From DATCZS01 sp036525795 (GTDB taxonomy: Bacteria > Actinomycetota > Acidimicrobiia > Spongiisociales > ZC4RG35), in contig DATCZS010000038.1 in the NCBI GenBank assembly GCA_036525795.1, positions 1 to 17,371 of the forward strand: a stretch of 17,371 nt of DNA. The letters are read 5' to 3'. The notes under the pieces were generated by a model that saw only the letters and a list, made by a program, of their open reading frames with translations, had not been told where the DNA came from and did not search any database. Shown piece after piece: positions 1-8,100 of the stretch (its first letter is position 1; every line of letters starts with the position of its first letter). The translations under genes were made by a program, and so were the position numbers.

Positions 1-135
1 GACTTCCTCAACGCCGAGCTCGTCCGTGTCGTGGCGCATCGGCCGCTGTCGGAGCTGGTCGAGGAACTGGGGCACGAGCCCGTCTTGCGAGCCGGAGAGG
101 CGGCAGCCGCGGTGCGGTCGGGGCGTCTCCGGTGA
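1..135 (+). CDS. Antitoxin C-terminus (partial), probable FitA/VapB-like ribbon-helix-helix type
   Basis: Frame 1 is open from the window edge to a TGA at 133-135 and gives the last 44 residues of a protein; the start lies outside the window. The stop overlaps the GTG start of the VapC gene in the sequence GTGA, the usual arrangement of an antitoxin gene ahead of its toxin. The visible tail has a helix (DFLNAELVRVVAHRPLSELV) and then a short Ala/Arg-rich end (EAAAAVRSGRLR). This resembles the toxin-wrapping C-terminus of FitA-like ribbon-helix-helix antitoxins. The DNA-binding N-terminus is not visible, so the family is a guess from the tail and the neighbour. By analogy it would neutralise VapC and repress the operon. 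Confidence 0.55.
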   Translation, partial: DFLNAELVRVVAHRPLSELVEELGHEPVLRAGEAAAAVRSGRLR

Positions 136-509
136 TCGTGATCGACGCCTCGGCCTTCCTCGATGCCGTCGACGGTCGTCGGGCTGTCATCGATCGGATC
201 GACGGTGAGGATCTCCATGCCCCGCATCTGCTGGACGTCGAGGTCCTCAGTGCGCTCCGCAGATTGGTCGCCTCGAAGCGCCTAAATGACGCCAGGGCGG
301 CCGGAGTGCGCAACGTGCTCGCCCGGGCCGACATTCGGAGGCACCCGCATACGCCGCTCATCGACAGCATCTGGTCGCTGCGACAGACCGTCTCGGCCTA
401 CGACGCCACCTACCTGGCGCTGGCCTCGGTGCTCGACGCGCCGCTCGTGACCACCGACCGCAAGCTGGCGAGTCTGTCGGGACTGCCGTGCGCGGTCGAG
501 GTTCCGTGA
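132..509 (+). CDS. vapC: VapC-family PIN-domain ribonuclease toxin
   Basis: This 125-residue protein has the usual VapC length and the PIN-domain acidic residues in order: D5 in the opening VIDAS motif, E37 in LLDVEVLSALRR, D91 in AYDATYLALA and D109 in TTDRKLA. In the family these bind Mg2+/Mn2+ and cleave RNA, often tRNA or rRNA, when the antitoxin is lost. The GTG start at 132 is supported because it gives the conserved N-terminal beta strand directly and overlaps the antitoxin stop by 4 bases, so translation is probably coupled. Regulation is expected through the antitoxin upstream of the window. The RNA target cannot be read from the sequence. All four acidic positions are intact, so the protein is probably active. 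Confidence 0.92.
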   Translation: MIVIDASAFLDAVDGRRAVIDRIDGEDLHAPHLLDVEVLSALRRLVASKRLNDARAAGVRNVLARADIRRHPHTPLIDSIWSLRQTVSAYDATYLALASVLDAPLVTTDRKLASLSGLPCAVEVP

Positions 510-640
510 CCGCCCCGCAGGCTGGAGCAGCCGGCCTGAACTGACCCGCCCCCGTCCCCGGTAAGTCGGTCGGCGGAGCGCCCCTGACGACCTGCCCTCC
601 GGCGCTTCGCACGATCGGGAAGTCGCTCGAGGATCGAGCC
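510..640. terminator. Convergent intergenic gap with weak hairpins
   Basis: This 131-base gap separates the 3' ends of the plus-strand vapC and the minus-strand secreted-protein gene. It holds two small perfect stems: GGCTG/CAGCC with a 3-base loop at 520-532, and GCTCGA/TCGAGC with a 3-base loop at 625-639, directly beside the minus-strand stop codon. Neither is followed by a T-tract, so a terminator role is only possible. No gene is seen here. Confidence 0.25.
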
Positions 641-1156
641 TCAGTCCCGGGTGATCACCACCGTGACCGAGCCCTGCTTGCCGCGGAAATCGGCAAACAC
701 CCCGAACGCCAAGGCAGGATCGGAATCGGTGTATGCGTCACCGCAGGCGTCGATGACTGCCGCGATGGGCTCCGTCGTCAAGCCTTGCGAGGGATCGATC
801 TCCGTGTAGTGCATACACATGTCGCCGGGGTGGCTGTCCTTCACCAGCGCACTCGCGCCGCGCAGGTTCTCCGAGGCAGCGGTGATCTCGAACGTGTAGC
901 TGTATGCGGTTCCGTCCCAAGGCCCTACGTCGACGCACACGACCGATTCGTCCGGCGTCAACGTCACTGTCTTCGCATCTCCCTCGGCCCAGGTGTCAGT
1001 CGCGAACTGATCGGCCGACTCGGCACAGGTCTTGCCCTCGTCGAAGACCGGTGCTCCTCCGCCACCCGGCTTGCCCTTGGCCGCCACCGGCGTCGCCGTC
1101 GCCACCGCCGTGAGCACCACGACCGCCCACACGAACCTGCCTCGTTTCGAACCCAC
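641..1156 (-). CDS. Small secreted protein with four cysteines (paralogue of the next gene upstream)
   Basis: This 171-residue protein has a clear Sec signal peptide: basic start (GSKRGR), hydrophobic core at about residues 9-22 and a PVAA|K cleavage-type site near 26. A Gly/Pro-rich linker follows. The mature part has cysteines at 44, 74, 114 and 138, enough for two disulfides, and looks beta-rich, ending in a GSVTVVIT strand. No known domain is recognised. The neighbouring 209-residue protein has cysteines at 44, 70, 113 and 164 and shares the SHPGDMC/SLPGDIC segment and final beta strand, so the two look like a diverged tandem duplication. The GTG start is supported by a GGAGG ribosome site 5 bases upstream. 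A copy of the 11-base-periodic element lies about 27 bases upstream of the start. Function is unknown; an exported ligand, inhibitor or surface protein is possible. Confidence 0.82.
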   Translation of the reverse strand: MGSKRGRFVWAVVVLTAVATATPVAAKGKPGGGGAPVFDEGKTCAESADQFATDTWAEGDAKTVTLTPDESVVCVDVGPWDGTAYSYTFEITAASENLRGASALVKDSHPGDMCMHYTEIDPSQGLTTEPIAAVIDACGDAYTDSDPALAFGVFADFRGKQGSVTVVITRD

Positions 1157-1182
1157 GATGTCCTCCCTCGCGTACTGCCTGT

Positions 1183-1217
1183 CAACGTACGGCTGCCCGG
1201 TTAGGTGCCGGTTTGGT
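1183..1217. promoter_or_regulatory. 11-base-periodic direct-repeat element, copy 1 (candidate SARP site)
   Basis: The element consists of CAACGTACGG followed by two 11-base units, CCCGGTTAGGT (1196-1206) and GCCGGTTTGGT (1207-1217). It matches copy 2 at 2072-2106 with three mismatches in 35 bases. It lies just upstream (minus strand) of the 641-1156 gene and overlaps the last codons and stop codon (1201-1203) of the 1201-1830 gene. On the minus strand a TTGACA sequence (1184-1179) follows directly. Known SARP regulators bind heptamer direct repeats with an 11-base period; that this is such a site is inference. Confidence 0.5.
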
Positions 1218-1830
1218 CCGACTGCACGACCGACAGGGTGATCGTCACCGTCGTCAACGGCTTGCTGCCGAAGCCCACCCAGAGATGCAGCGGATCACCG
1301 TTGAGGTCCTCGCGGCCACCCCCATCGTCGAACCGCTCGCACCATCCCTCACTGTTGCCCGTATCCCAGTAGTTGCCCGGATCCCAGTATGAGTCGCCCT
1401 CGTGGGACAGGGGGGCGAAGAACTCGAACGAGTATCCATCTGGCTTGCGCAGTTGCCAGATGCCATTCGATTCTCCATCGTGGTTCAGCCGACAGATGTC
1501 ACCGGGCAACGAGTCGAGGACGCCCACCACCAGAGAGCCGAGCGCCTTGTCAGTCGAGATCCCGACCCTCCCGTACCAGGGGCCCTCAGTCTCAGCCGCT
1601 GGCTCCGCTGGGCTCCACAGGCACTCGAACTGAATCGAGCCACCGCCCGGGACCGTGATCGTGATCGTCCCGTCCGTCGCGTCGGCACCGGCGTCTTCGC
1701 AGGCCTCGACCTCGACAGGCTGTGGCCCTTCTCCCGGGTTGTTGTCCTTCCTGGCGGCGGCCGGCGCCACACCGGCCATCACCAGACCCAGCGCTGTCGC
1801 CCAGATGACCAGCCCTCGCTTCGTCTTCAT
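1201..1830 (-). CDS. Small secreted protein with four cysteines, longer paralogue
   Basis: This 209-residue protein starts with a Sec signal peptide (MKTKRG, hydrophobic core about 7-22, PAAA|R near 26) and a short charged, Pro-rich linker. The mature part has cysteines at 44, 70, 113 and 164, a beta-rich pattern, an SLPGDIC motif at 108-113, an acidic aromatic stretch at about 146-175 (SYWDPGNYWDTGN) and a closing strand TTVTITLS. The cysteine order, PGD(I/M)C motif and final strand match the 641-1156 gene, so the two are probably paralogues. The acidic DPGNYWDTGN region could bind metal but matches no motif I can name. The ATG start has a strong GGAGGAAGGGAG purine tract just upstream. The gene diverges from the giant SARP-kinase gene. 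No family is recognised. Confidence 0.85.
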   Translation of the reverse strand: MKTKRGLVIWATALGLVMAGVAPAAARKDNNPGEGPQPVEVEACEDAGADATDGTITITVPGGGSIQFECLWSPAEPAAETEGPWYGRVGISTDKALGSLVVGVLDSLPGDICRLNHDGESNGIWQLRKPDGYSFEFFAPLSHEGDSYWDPGNYWDTGNSEGWCERFDDGGGREDLNGDPLHLWVGFGSKPLTTVTITLSVVQSDQTGT

Positions 1831-1868
1831 CTCGTCTCCCTTCCTCCGACCAGAACGAGAGGCTCCTC

Positions 1869-1916
1869 GTCCCGGACCGCCGGGACAGTCCCGACCCCGC
1901 GTACATCCTGGGTCGG
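1869..1916 (-). promoter_or_regulatory. Tandem hairpins in the presumed 5' leader of the 1201-1830 gene
   Basis: Two adjacent perfect 7-base-pair stems sit 39-86 bases upstream of the start codon: 1869-1875 with 1880-1886, and 1891-1897 with 1910-1916. If transcription starts near the direct-repeat element at 2072-2106, both lie in the transcript leader. They could affect RNA stability or attenuation. No known riboswitch class is recognised, and in GC-rich DNA some stems arise by chance. Confidence 0.3.
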
Positions 1917-2071
1917 ACCCGGCAGGTTCCTTCGACGGCGCCGACGAGGTTCCGAAGATCTCCCGGGGGTTGCGCCCGGCCTCGGTCGTCGATACCGATG
2001 GTCACGCAATGCCATCACGGCCCGGTGGTCGGTGAGGAGCTGCATACGGAGCCTGCCTTCGCATTGACAGC

Positions 2072-2106
2072 CAACGTACGGATGCCCGGTTAGGTCCCGG
2101 TTGGGT
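2072..2106. promoter_or_regulatory. 11-base-periodic direct-repeat element, copy 2 (candidate SARP site)
   Basis: CAACGTACGG is followed by perfect 11-base-period units CCCGGTTAGGT (2085-2095) and CCCGGTTGGGT (2096-2106). The element lies 87 bases before the SARP-kinase start and 241 bases before the start of the divergent secreted-protein gene. TTGACA at 2064-2069 precedes it on the plus strand. Its near-identity to copy 1, with the 11-base phase kept in both, argues for one protein recognising both. The SARP domain encoded next door is the natural candidate, by inference. Confidence 0.55.
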
Positions 2107-2193
2107 GGGGAGCGGCTTGCCGGGCCTGAGGGTCGTTCGGCCCTGGTGGGACCTGGTCTCCCCGGTCGACGGTGACCCCCGGGAGGGCGAGCC

Positions 2194-5100
2194 ATGGAGA
2201 TTCGGGTTCTCGGTCCTCTGGAAGTGCTGGAGGACGGCCGTCGGGTCGAGGTGAGCGCGCCCAAGCAGCGTCTTCTTCTCACCGAACTCGCCCTGGCTGC
2301 CGGGAGCGTGGTCTCGGCCGACCGTCTGATCGACGAGCTGTGGCCCGACCACCCACCGTCCGGAGGCCTGAAGACCCTCCACTACCACGTGTCCAAGCTG
2401 CGCGACACCCTCGACGCCGACCGTGACCGGGGCGACCCCGGGCTGATCGTCACCCATCCGGGCGGGTACTCGCTGGCGGTCGGGACAGAGGAGGTGGATG
2501 CGCTGCGGTTCGAGCAAGGCGCAATGGAGGCTCGCCGCCTTGTGGAGTTCGACCCGGTCAGGGCAGCCGCCAGGTTGCGCGATGCCCTCGACCTGTGGCG
2601 CGGTCCCATCGCCGCGGAGGTGTTCGATGCGCCCGGACTGGGGTTGGAAGCGCGTCGTCTCACCGAGCAGCGACTGGCCTGCCTGGAAGACCGCATCGCC
2701 GCCGATCTCGCATCGGGCAGGCATGCCGACGTCGTCCCCGAGCTCGAGCGGCTCGTCGGCGAGCACCCGCTCCGGGAGCGTCTGTGGGCCTTGTTGATGG
2801 TCGCTCTCTACCGGTGCGACCGGCAGGGGGACGCCCTCCGGACCTACGAGCGGCTGCGACTTCATCTGGCCGAAGAGCTGGGGATCGACCCTTCCCCCGA
2901 TCTGCGCCGGCTCGAGGAGTCCGTTCTGCGTCAAGACCCCGACCTCGACGTCCCCGAGGGGCTGCAGCGTCCGGCGTCGCTGCGCGGCTACGAGCTGAGT
3001 GAGCCGGTCGGGGAGGGCGCATTCGGCGTGGTGTGGAGGGCCACTCAGGTGTCGGTCGAACGCGAGGTGGCACTCAAGATCGTCCGGCCCGAGCACTCGA
3101 ACCGGCCTGGGTCGGTGCTCGGCTTCCAGGCCCAGGCACAGATACTGGCGGCGCTCGACCACCCGCACATCGTCCCCGTCTACGACTTCTGGCGCGACCC
3201 GGACGGCGCCTACCTGGTGATGCCCCTCATGGCCGGCGGCAATCTCGCGTCTCTCGACACCGCCGACTGGGACACCGGACGCGCCGTCTCCACCCTGGAG
3301 CAACTCGCCGCAGCCCTCGCCCACGCCCACCGGCTCGGGGTGGTGCATGCCGATCTCCATCCGGGCAACGTGCTCTTCGACACCGAGGGGAACGCGTATC
3401 TGGCGGACTTCGGCCTCGCCGCCAACCTCTCGGGTGGCACCAATACCCCGCCCACCGCCTATTCGTCCCCGGAACAGTTCGGCGGGCGTCGAGCCGATCG
3501 AGCCTCCGACGTCTACGGGCTGGCGCGGCTGGCGGTGCGGCTCCTCACGGGATCCGACCCGGTACCCGGTCCTCTCCAGGTTCGCGCCTCCCGGTCGGGG
3601 CTGCGGTCGGCGGTCGACACCGTCCTGCGCCGGGCGACGGATCCCGAGCCTGCGAGGCGCCAGCCCGACGCCGCTGCCTTCCTTCGGGACTTCCACACGG
3701 CCATGGGGATGGCCGCCCCGGCCGAGGTCGACGCCCGCAATCCCTACAAGGGCCTGCGCCCGTTCACCGTCTCGGATGCGGCCGACTTCTTCGGTCGCCG
3801 GACTCTCGTCGAGGAGCTCCTGGTCTTCGTCGGAGACCACCGGCTGACCGCGGTGGTCGGCGCCTCGGGCTCCGGTAAGACCAGCGTCGTCAACGCCGGT
3901 CTGCTGCCGGCACTGCGGGCGGGAGCCGTCCCCGGCGCGGAGCGGTGGCTGACGACGTCGATGTATCCCGGGTCGAGCCCCTTCGGTGCCCTCACCGAGG
4001 CGCTGCAGGCGGTGGCCATCGACCACCTCCCCGATCTCGGCGGATCTGGCGAGCTGCTCGGCCGGGCGCTCGGTCGGATCGTCCCCGATGGCGAGCTGCT
4101 GATCGTGATCGATCAGTTCGAGGAACTGTTCACCCTGGTCGACTCCGACGGCGAGCGAGAGAGATTCCTCGACCTGCTCGCATCGCTGGTCAGCGAGACG
4201 TCGAGGGTTCGGCTGGTCCTCACACTGCGCGCCGACCATTTGGGGTCGGCTCTCGAACACCGGCGCTTCGGCCGGCTCATCCGTGAATCCATGATCGGCA
4301 TCATGGCGCCGTCGCCCGACGAGCTGGCCCAGGCGATCACCGAACCGGCTCGGCGTGTCGGCGTCGACGTCGACCCCGAGCTGGTCGCCGACATCGTCGG
4401 CGACGTCATGGGAGAGCCCGGCGGGTTGCCGCTCATGGAGTACACGCTCACCCAGCTGTTCGACCGGCGGACCGGAGCCAGACTTGGGGCCGAGGACTAC
4501 CTCAGGGCCGGCGGTCTGGGTGAGGCTCTCGCCGGATGGCCCGAGGACGTGTATTCCGGCCTGGACGAAGAGCGGCGCGACACCTGTCGGACGTTGTTCC
4601 TGGGTCTCGTCTCCGTCGATGAGGACGGTCGTGTCACCCGCCGTCGTGCTCTCTTGCGCGACCTGTACGCCCTGGGCGTCGACCGGGGTGTCGTCGACGA
4701 GGTCCTGGGCCGGTTCGAAGAGCTGCGGCTCCTCACCACCGACCACCATCCGGAGTCGCGCTCGCCCACCGTCGAGATCGCCCACGAAGCCCTCCTCGAC
4801 CGGTGGCAGAGGCTCCGCTCCTGGATCGACGACCGCCGGGCGATGCTGGTCATGCAGCGCCGTGTCCGGCGCGCCGCCGGGGAGTGGGAGGCGGCCGACC
4901 GCCACCCCGACTACCTGCCTACCGGGGGACGGCTCAGACAGTTCGAGGCGTGGGCCCGCTCCACCGATCTGCCGATCACCGACAGAGAACAGGAGTTCAT
5001 CGAGTCGAGCCTTCAGCGTGAAGAGGAACAGCTGTCGACCCGGCGCCGTACCCGCAGACTGATCACGGCCGCGCTGGCGATCATCGCCGTGATCGCCGTC

Positions 5101-8100
5101 GCCTTCGGTGTGGCTGCGCTGGTGCAGCGGAGCCGGGCGATCGATCAGCAGAGGCTGGCGGAGGAACAGGCGGCGGCGGCGGTCGAGCAGGCGGAGCGCG
5201 CAGACGAGCAGGCCCGGCTGGCCACGGCCTCCGAGGTCGAAGCCGAGAGTGAGCGGGACCGGGCGGCCTCCCAGGAGTTGATCGCCCGGGCCCGAGGGCT
5301 GGCGGCGGCGGCGATGGTCAACCTCGACGACGACCCCGAACTCTCGCTGCTGCTGGCGATCGAGGCGGTCGAGGCCACCGGCGACGAGGTGCTGCGCGAG
5401 GCCGCAGAAGCCCTGCACGCCGCGGTCAACACCAGCCGTGCGGTGTTCACGATGCCTGTCGAACAGTGGGATCGCACCGTGGTCTACGACCCGGGCGGAG
5501 ACGTCTTCTACACCGGCGGGCGCATCTCGGGTGAGGTGATCGACGTCGACACCCGGCGCTCGATCTCCCCCATCGACGTGGACATCGGCGTCCCGGTCGG
5601 CGAGACGATGTCGGCCTCCAACATCGCCAAGCTGGCCATCGCCGGCGAGGACGACGAACTGCTGGTCGTGGGCCACTACTCGCCGGGCGTGATCACGGTG
5701 CTCGATCGACAGACGCTCCAGCCGCTCTTCCGCCTGGAGGGCCACCAGATGTGGGTGACCGACCTGGCGGTCAGCGACGACGGAACGGTGCTCGCCTCGG
5801 TCGATCCGTATCAAGGCGCCATCTGGGTGTGGGATCTGGTGGGTCGGGAGCGGGTCGCCTCCTTCGAGATGGACTGTTCGGTGGCGTGCGCTCGCGGCGT
5901 TGCCCTCAGTGGCGACGGGCGGCTGGTCACGTCTGGTCGAACGGTGTGGGATGTCGCCTCGGGGGAGGCGCTGCTGACAGGGCTGATCGAGGGCACATCT
6001 GGCGATGCAGAGTTGATGGACGATCGCCTATTGGTCGCAGACGGCAATCTCGTCCACCTGATCGACCTCGCCTCGGGCGGCACGATCGCCACATTCGCCG
6101 GCCACGCCGCCGAGGTCGCCGCCCTCGACCTCAGCCCCGACGGCCTCTGGCTGGCGAGCGGCGGAAACGACGGCCGCATCTTCGTCTGGGACGCCACCGG
6201 TGTGAGCTCTGCCCCGATGCTCGAGCTTCCCGCCCAGCAGGGAACCGTGTGGGACGTGACGTTCTCCCCCGACGGCCGTCGGCTCACCAGCACCTCCGGG
6301 CGCCAGCAGTTTGACTTCGACCTCGTGTACACCTGGCCCAGGGACTGGCAGGCGCGCACGTGGGACGTCTCGATCGCCGGGAGAGGTGAACTGGTCTCGG
6401 TCGCCGGGCGGGATTCGCAGTTGGCGTTCCTCCCATCTGCGGACCGGGTCGTCTTCGCCGGCACCTCCGGGGCCGGGGTGTGGAGTCTCGACGACGCCAC
6501 CGAGCTGGTCGCCTTCGCCGCCCCGGCCGCCGACTCCCGCGTCGACGCCGTCGCCGCCTCTCCCGACGGGTCCACGGTTGCGCTGGGGGGAACCCGGGAC
6601 GGCTTCGGATGGGCGGCCGCCTTCGACGCCGCCACCGGGCGGATGATCGAAGAACTTGTCGCCCCGAGTGCGGACGTCACCCCCCAGTCGCTGGCATTCA
6701 GCCCCGACGGCAGCCGCCTGGCCCTGGTCGCCACCGGCTTGGGAGCGGTGTGGGACACCGCCGGCTGGGAGATCGACACCGACCTGTCGGGGCTCTCTCC
6801 CGCCTCCGAGTATTCGTCGGTGGCGTTCCATTCGGACTCCACCCACCTGCTCACCCAGTTCCTCCCGTATTCGGAGTGGGGGTGGCCTGCCATGGAGCTG
6901 TGGGACCTTGACGACAATGAGATCCGGACCGAGCTGGGTCACGTCCCCCGCGCCGGTCGGGGCGATGTGGCGTTCAGTCCGGACGGCCGGCTGGTCGCCA
7001 GCGCCGGGATCGGGCGGCCCGAGCTCACCGAGCCCTTCACGGGCCGGGTGCTCACCCGGCTGGAAGGCGCTCCGCCCTATGCAGTGTCGGTGGCGTTCTC
7101 GCCTGACGGAAGCCGGGTGGCGACCGGGGAGGCGGACGGAACGATTCGTCTGTGGAACCCGGCGACCGGGGAGGAGACGCGTGTGCTCGCCGGGCACGAC
7201 GGGATGGTGGTCGACGTCGCCTTCGGCCCGGACGGAACCAGGCTGGCATCGACCGACGTGAACGGCGTGTCCAAGGTCTGGACGCTCGACCTCGAGGAGC
7301 TGCTCGAGATTGCCAGGGGCCGGGTCGAACGAGACCTGACCGACGTCGAGTGTCGGGCGTACGTGGTGGTCGGATGTCCTCCCGCTCCGGGGTCCGAGCG
7401 GCTGATTCCGGCGACCGGTGAATGGGACGCGCCCTTCGGCATCGAGGCGTCTGTGTGGGACTCGGCGGCCACCGGCGGGAGCTGGACCCAGGTTGGAACG
7501 CTCGCGCACGAAGGCGATCCGGTGTTCCTGTCCGGAGAACGGCGGCTGCTCCTGTTCAACGGCGGGATGACTTCCACGTCATGGGCCTTCGACCTCGACA
7601 CCTCGGAGTGGAGCGAGATCACGTCCATGCCGGGCGCGGCCGACCCGAGTCTGCCTGCCGACGCCCCGCCGCCCGCTTCGATTGGTGCGCTTGTGTATCT
7701 CCCCGAGCGCGGCCAGGTACTGGCGACCCGCATCGACGACGGCGCAACGCTGATCTACTCGGTGGCGTCGGACGACTGGTCCCAGGTGGGCGCGACCGAA
7801 GAGGCCTTCGCCGGACGCTACGGGATGGGCACGGCATTCGACTCGGGGTCGAACCTGGTGCTGCTGTTCGGCGGGGCCCACTGGGGACGCACCGACGAGG
7901 GGAACCACGTCGGGTTGGGCGACACGTGGGTGTTCGATGTCGAGTCTTCCACCTGGACCCAGGTCACCCCTGCCATCTCACCGCCGCCACGCATCGATCC
8001 GTCATTCGTCTACGACTCCGATGCCGACCGGGTCGTCATGTTCGGCGGCCACACCGAGCTGGGCGGTGAGGTGCTCGGGGACACGTGGACGTACGACGCC

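Larger units (their letters stand above)
1831..2193. promoter_or_regulatory. Divergent control region between the secreted-protein gene and the SARP-kinase gene
   Basis: No gene is supported in these 363 bases. They hold the copy 2 direct-repeat element (2072-2106), a TTGACA -35-like hexamer at 2064-2069 on the plus strand, and two strong hairpins near the minus-strand gene. One is GTCCCGG/CCGGGAC with a 4-base loop at 1869-1886; the other is CCGACCC/GGGTCGG with a 12-base loop at 1891-1916. A ribosome site GGGAGG ends about 8 bases before the ATG at 2194. No convincing -10 hexamer was found for either direction. Confidence 0.5.

Noticed and set aside
2002..5814. A 1270-codon open frame on the minus strand opposite the SARP-kinase gene
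   Set aside because: It is a mirror of the GC-rich codon bias of the real gene: the translation is low-complexity, rich in Arg, Gly, Asp and Gln, and lacks any domain, while the plus strand encodes clear conserved domains.
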